Shown here one piece after another: positions 58,896-64,000 of a stretch of DNA of 64,000 nucleotides (position 1 is the stretch's first letter; every line of letters begins with the position of its first letter). A program made the position numbers and the translations under genes. The stretch comes from Pseudidiomarina aestuarii. GTDB lineage: Bacteria > Pseudomonadota > Gammaproteobacteria > Enterobacterales > Alteromonadaceae. The notes beneath the pieces are model-generated. The model saw only the letters and a list, made by a program, of their open reading frames with translations. It had not been told where the DNA came from and made no database searches. The DNA lies in the NCBI GenBank assembly GCA_003030745.1, contig PYVG01000004.1, positions 3,491 to 67,490 of the forward strand. The letters run 5' to 3'.

Positions 58896-59028
58896 GCGTT
58901 TTGCTTCAGGTCGTTCTGCTTCAGGTCGTTCCGGCTGGCGCCAGCTTGCGTGGTTTATTGGCTTATGGGCCGCCGGCGTGATTGTGATCACGCTGGTCGG
59001 CCTCGCTATTCGTGCGGTAATTATGTAA
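58888..59028 (+). CDS. DUF2474-type small bd-oxidase-associated protein
   Basis: A 46-residue protein with a basic Ser/Gly/Arg N-terminus and one membrane helix (LAWFIGLWAAGVIVITLVGL). Small single-helix proteins of this kind (DUF2474, CydX/CydP-like) follow cydAB or cioAB in many proteobacteria and are thought to stabilise the oxidase. It starts inside the cydB end. Its N-terminal part is coded by a 15-bp tandem repeat (58902-58931). Confidence 0.8.
   Translation: MTKRFASGRSASGRSGWRQLAWFIGLWAAGVIVITLVGLAIRAVIM
58902..58931 (+). repeat. Tandem duplication, 2 x 15 bp, within the DUF2474 gene
   Basis: Two perfect copies of TGCTTCAGGTCGTTC, coding the repeated Ala-Ser-Gly-Arg-Ser in the cytoplasmic tail. 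Being in frame, it lengthens the tail by five residues and could vary in copy number among strains. Confidence 0.9.
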
Positions 59029-59032
59029 GTGG

Positions 59033-60595
59033 TTAGTCGGCGCTGGTTGCTGCGTCGTACTGCTTCACCCACTCGGTGAGTAAGCGCACACCGTAGCCAT
59101 TACCACCTGCAGGATGAATACCTTTGGCGCTTTCGCTGTAAGCATTGCCCGCCATGTCGATATGCACCCACGGCGTGTCTTGCGCAAAATGCTGAAGGAA
59201 ACGTGCACCAGCTTGTGCACCTGGACCACCGGTATTTTTGATGTCTGCTAACCAGCTATCAATAATGCCATCATACGGGCCCAATGGCAGTTGCCACACC
59301 AACTCAGCAGTGTCATCACCTGCCGCCTTGATGGCGTTGAGTATGGTTTCATCTGGTGTGAATACCGCAGAATATTCAGTACCTAACGCGCCCACTTTCG
59401 AGCCAGTCAAAGTCGCAATGTCTGCAATGGCACGAGCTTTTAATCGATCACGTGCATACCAAATGCCGTCGGCTAAAATCAGTCGACCCTCAGCATCAGT
59501 GCTGGTCACCTCAATACGAGTGCCATCGCCGGCAATCAGTACATCACCTGGCAATGTCGCTGAGCCAGAAATCAGGTTGTGCGACAACGGCACGACACCC
59601 GCTACGTTCACGTCAGCTTCCTGTCCTGCCAATGCCATCACGGCACCAATCACTGCGGCACCGCCAGCTTTGTCCGTCTGCATACGCAGAATGGAGCCAC
59701 CACTGGTTTTTAAGTTGTAGCCACCGGTATCAAACGTGTTGCCTTTACCTACCAAAGCGATCGGCGCTTCATCGTTGTCGGCACCCTGCCACTCAAGAAT
59801 CAGCATATGTGCTTTGTGTTGGCTACCTTGGCTGACGCCATACAACGAGCCCATGCCCAGTTCTTTCACTTGTTCAGGCGTGAGAATAGTTGCCTTGATG
59901 CCATAGGGTTCAGCGGCAGCTTTAGCGAGTTCAGCAATAGCCTTCGGATAGCCGTCGCTGCCCGGTAAATTGATGATGTCACGGGCAACAAATACACCGT
60001 GCGCAAGCGGCTGCGTTTGCGCGTAGGCTTGCTCGGTTGCTGCGGCGTCCGTCACCTGCCAAGTTACGGTGTAGTTAGGGCGAGGTTTTGGCTCTTTCTT
60101 ATAGCGGTCAAAACGATAGTTGCGTAAGTCCATGCCGTGCGCGATGTGCGCGACTTGCTGCGCGTCTAAACCATTGGCATCGAGCGCAACCGTAGTGGTT
60201 TTGTCGTTGAGCTTAGCGGCGATAGTCGCGCCCAACTCTTCGGCTTTCGTGACTTCGAGTTCGGTGCCTGTGCCCATCAACCATAAGCGCTTCGCGTCTA
60301 GGCCCGCTGGTGCAATCACTTCAACCACTTGGCCAGACTTGCCAGTAAACTCCGCGACATCGGCAACACGACCAACCTGATTCCGCGCATCAGTAGAGAA
60401 CCGTGATGGCAGTTGCAGCGTTTCCGCTTCAGGTACAAACACTACCATTACATCTGGATTCGCAGGCGCTTGCTCAGCGAAAGTTGTGGTGGTTTGGAGA
60501 TAATCTTGCCACGTTGATGCCGCTTTGGCGGGTGCCGCAGCAAGCATACTCAGCGTGAGTATGGACGCTGTTAGTAAAGTGGTGATGGTTTTCAC
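59033..60595 (-). CDS. Exported M17 family leucyl aminopeptidase
   Basis: Di-metal aminopeptidase of the PepA family, 520 residues. Unlike cytosolic PepA it has a signal peptide (MKTITTLLTASILTLSMLA, cleavage near AKA). The C-terminal catalytic domain shows VGKGNTFDTGGYNLK (metal Lys/Asp), MQTDKAGGAAVIGAV and STDAEGRLILADG, the family's NTDAEGRL with S for N. The GTG at 60595 has a GAGGG ribosome site; an ATG 39 bases upstream would break the signal. A 34-base piece of this gene (60416-60449) reappears inverted at the window end. Confidence 0.9.
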   Translation of the reverse strand: MKTITTLLTASILTLSMLAAAPAKAASTWQDYLQTTTTFAEQAPANPDVMVVFVPEAETLQLPSRFSTDARNQVGRVADVAEFTGKSGQVVEVIAPAGLDAKRLWLMGTGTELEVTKAEELGATIAAKLNDKTTTVALDANGLDAQQVAHIAHGMDLRNYRFDRYKKEPKPRPNYTVTWQVTDAAATEQAYAQTQPLAHGVFVARDIINLPGSDGYPKAIAELAKAAAEPYGIKATILTPEQVKELGMGSLYGVSQGSQHKAHMLILEWQGADNDEAPIALVGKGNTFDTGGYNLKTSGGSILRMQTDKAGGAAVIGAVMALAGQEADVNVAGVVPLSHNLISGSATLPGDVLIAGDGTRIEVTSTDAEGRLILADGIWYARDRLKARAIADIATLTGSKVGALGTEYSAVFTPDETILNAIKAAGDDTAELVWQLPLGPYDGIIDSWLADIKNTGGPGAQAGARFLQHFAQDTPWVHIDMAGNAYSESAKGIHPAGGNGYGVRLLTEWVKQYDAATSAD

Positions 60596-60698
60596 GTTAG
60601 AACCCTCTTGTGGATAATCAAATACTTGCCCCACAAGATGCCTGATCGACCTAAAATAGACAAGTCGATACGGCGAGCTTTATCGCATGCCTTCTGCG

Positions 60699-61523
60699 TT
60701 ATGTCGCGTGTTGCTGCTCGTTGTTGCTCTCAAGGCTGTGATTCAGTGCGCGCGCTTCCTTGGTCGCCTTGGTCATAGCCGCATCGGTATAACGAAGCAG
60801 GTGTAACTCACCGTCCGCGCTCTCCAAAATAGCTGTACAATTCTCCACCCAATCACCGGTATTCACGTAAAGTTTGCCGTCTGTTGGCGTAATTTCAGGA
60901 CGGTGAATATGCCCACAAATAATGCCATCGAGCTTACGTTTCGTCGCTTCACGCACTGCCGCCGCCCGATAATGGCCAATTACCTGCTCCACTTTACCCA
61001 CTTGGCTTTTCACATAAGCCGCCAGCGACCAATAGTTGTGGCCGAATTTCTTGCGTAGTTTGTGCGTTTGACGGTTGAGAAACATCACCGCATCGTAGAG
61101 ATGATCACCAATCAAACTGAGCCATTGGCTATGGCAAGTTTCCGCGTCAAAGGCGTCACCGTGCATCACCAATAGCCGCAGATTCTTCGCCGTGGTGTGA
61201 ATCGCTTGCTTCTGAATGCGAATGCTCGCGACATCCGGATGCCGATACTTACGCATCACTTCATCATGATTACCAGGTATGTAGATAACCTCAACGCCCT
61301 GCTTCGCCATTTTCAGCAGTTGCTGCAACACCTGATGGTGTTCAGCCGGCCAAAACATCTGCTTTTTCATCGCCCAGAAATCGACAATGTCGCCGACCAA
61401 ATACAGTCGCTCGACGTCAATTCGTTTTAGGAGGTGAAGGAGGAACTCGGCCTTACAATCCTTCGAGCCGAGATGAACATCAGAAATAAACAACGTACGC
61501 GCATTCAGACGAGCTTGGGGCAT
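60699..61523 (-). CDS. UDP-2,3-diacylglucosamine diphosphatase-family metallophosphatase
   Basis: Calcineurin-like phosphoesterase of 274 residues: FISDVHLGSKDCK (D15, H17), LVGDIVDFWAM, IPGNHDEVMRKYRHP, VMHGDAFDAE and GHIHRPEI. It is longer than E. coli LpxH (240) and belongs to the LpxH-like group; its action in lipid A synthesis is likely but not certain, since related enzymes have other substrates. Monocistronic. Confidence 0.87.
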   Translation of the reverse strand: MPQARLNARTLFISDVHLGSKDCKAEFLLHLLKRIDVERLYLVGDIVDFWAMKKQMFWPAEHHQVLQQLLKMAKQGVEVIYIPGNHDEVMRKYRHPDVASIRIQKQAIHTTAKNLRLLVMHGDAFDAETCHSQWLSLIGDHLYDAVMFLNRQTHKLRKKFGHNYWSLAAYVKSQVGKVEQVIGHYRAAAVREATKRKLDGIICGHIHRPEITPTDGKLYVNTGDWVENCTAILESADGELHLLRYTDAAMTKATKEARALNHSLESNNEQQHAT

Positions 61524-61626
61524 GACCTTCTCCCGCTGTGGGTTTCGTCTATGTTCCGCGCCAAGTATGAAATTGTCTTGACCAGTTGATGAAGTTTTTG
61601 CGACAGAGGTGGTGGGCTTTTATGGC

Positions 61627-61655
61627 TGGACATTGCAGCCGATTTTCCCTAGAAT
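61627..61655 (+). promoter_or_regulatory. Sigma-70 promoter of the tRNA-Arg gene
   Basis: TGGACA (-35, 61627-61632), a 17-base spacer and TAGAAT (-10, 61650-61655), followed by a GC-rich discriminator TCCCGCC as usual for stable-RNA promoters. The transcript would start near 61662, 25 bases before the tRNA. Confidence 0.65.
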
Positions 61656-61686
61656 TCCCGCCTGCTCATCAGCAGCCCCACAATAC

Positions 61687-61763
<77 letters not shown>

Positions 61764-61952
61764 TAATTCTATAGCCTGACATTGATAGCAAGTACTAACT
61801 TTGAGGCTTTTGTGCCGATTCTGTGCCAAAATTGTGACTTGTTAAGGTTTTGCCTCCAAGTTTCATGACCTTCGCACAACATTCTTGCTCTTAATCGATT
61901 TAGGAAGCAAATTCTGTCGTTTTCTCTTAAGCATAAACAACAATATTCAATT
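61764..61952. other. Gene-free AT-rich stretch after the tRNA, with phased short repeats
   Basis: No intact gene. TGTGCC occurs at 61811 and 61822 and TGTGAC at 61833, an exact 11-base period. On the minus strand 29 codons are open and end in FGTESAQKPQS-stop just beside the tRNA; tyrosine integrase genes often end at such a place, so a remnant is possible but unproven. The position next to a tRNA 3' end is a classic integration site. Confidence 0.4.
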
Positions 61953-62915
61953 TTAAGCATCGTCTTTAAATAATTCCTGTGCTGTATAATACAAGCTTTG
62001 ATCAAAACGACGTTCTGGACTTAACTCTTTGTGCCCGCCATTCATAATCACATTTGTGATGCTAGATAATTTCATAATTGGATTATAACGTCGAGGATGA
62101 TTCATAAATCTACGAGTCATTTTACCATTCAGAGCAAATTCTTTGTCAGTCTGCAGGTTGAAAGCCATTTGAGTATAAATATTATGAATATTTACCTTAT
62201 CTGTTTGTGTTAGTTCGTAAAGAATCCTTGCAAGCCTTAGCGTTGATCTATAAAGCCTTGTAACTTTCCCCACATCTCGCTCTCTTGATGCGCAATCAAT
62301 AAAGGTACGGCAAATAGCAAAGTCGCTCCAAACAAAAATATCATATGCATTACCCTTATCAATAATCGGTGACTTACCCAATGTCTTCCATATTGGATGT
62401 AATAAAAAAGGTTTTTGGTAGTCTTTAAACTCTGTAAATATTTTATTTAAACACCCAATGATTTCCTCCCTTTTACTCAACATTTCAACAGTATTATCCC
62501 AATGTTGAATTGTCGAACAGGTAGGCTCTAAGATTTCCTTTAGTCTCGCTCTAAATGGTTTTATCGAATCAAAAATACCTAGCGCGGCGTAAGAAGTACT
62601 TGCAGGTCTAATCACCAACTCGGTACCCCAGTCAGACTCTCTGTCGTTTGCAGTGGTATTGTCCGGAATAACTGTAAGCTTAACTTCCAAGGCTCGAATA
62701 AATGAGTCACCGAGTTTTAGTACGAGATCAATTCCTTTAATGTCTGTCCTTGAATATTCTTGGTAAGGCTCGAATTTTGACTCGAATAAAAAACTCAATT
62801 CATTATTTGCCACATCGGTACCAAATATAAAATCAAAACCTTCTTCTCGCGCTTCTACCTGAAGCTCTTGATTCGTGCATAGGTATACAGCAGAAGTATT
62901 TGTGTGAATCGCCAC
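61953..62915 (-). CDS. Probable type II restriction endonuclease, HindVP-like
   Basis: A 320-residue protein. Residues D63 (KGIDLVLKL), E77 and K79 (LEVKLTVIPDNTT) form a PD-(D/E)xK nuclease core, and the following TELVIRPASTSYAALGI fits the HindVP family (type II enzymes cutting GRCGYC). The start is a GTG; the frame is open for 29 further codons upstream without ATG, and I do not see the Asn/Phe-rich N-terminal motif I expect of the family, so the 5' end may be truncated. Clearly more AT-rich than its neighbours. No cognate methyltransferase is in the window. Family call from memory, not a search. Confidence 0.55.
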   Translation of the reverse strand: MAIHTNTSAVYLCTNQELQVEAREEGFDFIFGTDVANNELSFLFESKFEPYQEYSRTDIKGIDLVLKLGDSFIRALEVKLTVIPDNTTANDRESDWGTELVIRPASTSYAALGIFDSIKPFRARLKEILEPTCSTIQHWDNTVEMLSKREEIIGCLNKIFTEFKDYQKPFLLHPIWKTLGKSPIIDKGNAYDIFVWSDFAICRTFIDCASRERDVGKVTRLYRSTLRLARILYELTQTDKVNIHNIYTQMAFNLQTDKEFALNGKMTRRFMNHPRRYNPIMKLSSITNVIMNGGHKELSPERRFDQSLYYTAQELFKDDA

Positions 62916-62918
62916 TAG

Positions 62919-62947
62919 TTGAGAACTATTTTTAATTAATGTACCAT
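62919..62947 (+). promoter_or_regulatory. Possible promoter of the CzcI-like gene
   Basis: TTGAGA, 17 bases, TACCAT, in the gap divergent from the nuclease gene, 28 bases before the ATG at 62975. The -10 is weak, so an activator may be needed. Confidence 0.35.
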
Positions 62948-62974
62948 TAAGCTGCTTATTTAGAACTGTAGGTA

Positions 62975-63319
62975 ATGATGCTTAGACTCGGATTTTTAAT
63001 ACTGGTGCTTGTTGCTGTTCTGACTCAAATCAGTCAGGCGGTTGCTGATGTGCATCAATCTCACCAGTCCTCTTCTGAGCAACACCTCAATTTTGAGCAT
63101 GACGAATCCCACATCGATAAGCGCAATCTCCCTAAAAGTGGAGAAATCAGCTTTGACTGCCATCACTGCTGTCACTGCCATGGCTCATTTCATTTATATG
63201 CCATGAAGACTGAAAAAACTCTCGCGTTACCACGAATGGGCACAATACGTCCTGGGTATACTGAGTTTTACACTAACCCTCTATCATCTCCGCTGTTCCG
63301 GCCTCCCATCTCCTCATAA
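62975..63319 (+). CDS. His/Cys-rich exported protein, CzcI-like
   Basis: A 114-residue protein with a signal peptide (cleaved near AVA, about residue 24), several His in the mature N-terminus and a cluster C62-H-H-C-C-H-C-H69, apt for binding Zn, Cd, Co or Cu in the periplasm. Small proteins of this type precede czcCBA in many proteobacteria (CzcI). czcC follows after 73 bases. Family assignment by features and context. Confidence 0.65.
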   Translation: MMLRLGFLILVLVAVLTQISQAVADVHQSHQSSSEQHLNFEHDESHIDKRNLPKSGEISFDCHHCCHCHGSFHLYAMKTEKTLALPRMGTIRPGYTEFYTNPLSSPLFRPPISS

Positions 63320-63330
63320 CTGCCTAATAA

Positions 63331-63344
63331 GCTGCTATAGCAGC
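63331..63344. other. Perfect 14-bp palindrome between the CzcI-like gene and czcC
   Basis: GCTGCTATAGCAGC followed by an A run. It could be a weak hairpin that tunes transcription between the two genes, or a protein-binding site; nothing decides between these. Confidence 0.35.
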
Positions 63345-63392
63345 GCAAAAAAATCATTATTTTACGCAGTAATATGACTGAGGAGTCTATCT

Positions 63393-63966
63393 ATGGGTCC
63401 GTTTTCGACACATAGCAAACGCTTGTTTATTGCCGTAAGTCTGGCAATAAGTTCAAGCTACGCCAATGCACAACAGTTGCCCGAGCAATGGCAAAAAACT
63501 GTGCAGCAACACCCCAGTGTTGAAGCCGCTCAACAGCAGGCTGAAGCGCTGATCCAACAGGGCAAACAATTAAATCAGCCTTTGTACAACCCTAGCTTAT
63601 CGTCACGCTTAGAGCGCGAGGGTGACATCAATAATTACACTGTTGGCCTAAGCCAAACGCTGGACTGGAGCACTCGCAATGAAGCACGAGCCAGTCAGAG
63701 TGACGCCATGACGGCTATGGCAGTGAGTATTTATCGCCAGTCGGCGACATCGCATGCTAAAACTTTGTTGAATGCCTATGTGCAATGGCTGGACGCAAAA
63801 CAGCGTTACGCACTGGCTGAGCAGCAAGAGAAAATCGTTAAACAGGCGATAAGCCTGGTTGCCGAACGACGTAAAGCCGGTGACTTAGGTGCCGTCGACG
63901 AACAACTGACGGTACTCGCGCTAAGTCGGCAACTGCAACAAACGGCAGCGGCTTATCAACAACTGC
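63393..63966 (+). CDS. czcC: TolC-family outer membrane protein CzcC, 3' truncated
   Basis: N-terminal part (about 191 residues) of the outer-membrane channel of a CzcCBA-type RND metal efflux pump. It has a signal peptide (cleaved near ANA, about 26), the NPSLSSRLEREGDINNYTVGLSQ type of strand and a long heptad-rich helix. GAGGAG ribosome site. Family members are about 400-420 residues; this one stops because the sequence switches at 63967 to a copy of another gene. Confidence 0.85.
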
Positions 63967-64000
63967 AATGGTAGTGTTTGTACCTGAAGCGGAAACGCTG
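63967..64000 (+). other. Inverted 34-base copy of the M17 aminopeptidase gene at the window end
   Basis: Bases 63967-64000 are identical to the reverse complement of 60416-60449, coding MVVFVPEAETL of the M17 aminopeptidase in sense. The match begins exactly where czcC breaks off. The likely shared bases at the join are AATGG. A chimeric join at a contig end fits best; a real inversion is the alternative. Confidence 0.85.

Noticed and set aside
61764..63392. Attachment-site duplicate of the tRNA-Arg 3' end
   Set aside because: No second copy of the tRNA 3' end is visible in the segment after the tRNA, so island borders cannot be defined.

Overview
The window is one continuous stretch of a gammaproteobacterial chromosome with moderate GC. 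Several blocks follow the classic gammaproteobacterial order: ftsY-ftsE-ftsX-rpoH beside rsmD-yhhL, yibN-secB-gpsA opposite gpmI-envC-yibQ, and coaBC/slmA, radC, rpmB-rpmG, mutM. Together with an aa3 oxidase assembly cluster, a CIO-type cydAB and several exported peptidases, this suggests a marine aerobe of the Alteromonadales type, perhaps Idiomarinaceae. The taxonomic guess is inference from gene content only.

Layout. 1-6.8 kb: cytochrome c oxidase (partial ctaD, ctaG, coxC) and its maturation genes (SURF1, a Sco-like protein, heme A synthase, heme O synthase, SCO1). 6.8-16.5 kb: polysaccharide deacetylase, MATE exporter, nfuA behind a strong candidate IscR site, a large exported M14 peptidase, comF/bioH, mutM and a 2OG-Fe(II) oxygenase. 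16.5-31 kb: housekeeping core (rpmGB, radC, coaBC, slmA, gpsA, secB, gpmI, envC, rpoH, ftsXEY, rsmD). 31-40 kb: a threonine dehydratase-like enzyme, a cystathionine beta-synthase/gamma-lyase pair, threonine aldolase, comM, ferredoxin-NADP reductase and ubiK. 40-54 kb: rep, a GAF-GAF-GGDEF-degenerate EAL protein, cytochrome c5, dinB, pheA, an NhaC-type antiporter, alr and an exported S9 peptidase. 54-61.5 kb: a membrane GGDEF protein, an amidohydrolase lipoprotein, the cyanide-insensitive-type bd oxidase with a small DUF2474 subunit, a secreted M17 aminopeptidase and an LpxH-like phosphatase. 61.6-64 kb: tRNA-Arg(CCG) with its own promoter, then an AT-rich accessory segment with a probable HindVP-type restriction endonuclease, a His/Cys-rich CzcI-like protein and the start of a czcC gene.

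The most unusual points are these. Four copies of an interspersed GTGAACA-type palindromic repeat lie between genes; three of them supply the last codons and stop of the upstream gene, and one occupies the place where dut usually sits between coaBC and slmA. The last 34 bases of the window exactly copy, inverted, part of the M17 aminopeptidase gene 3.5 kb upstream and cut czcC in mid-gene, which looks like a chimeric join rather than natural sequence. A Sco-like CxxxC protein sits inside the oxidase assembly operon. I saw no rRNA, CRISPR array, prophage or intact insertion sequence.
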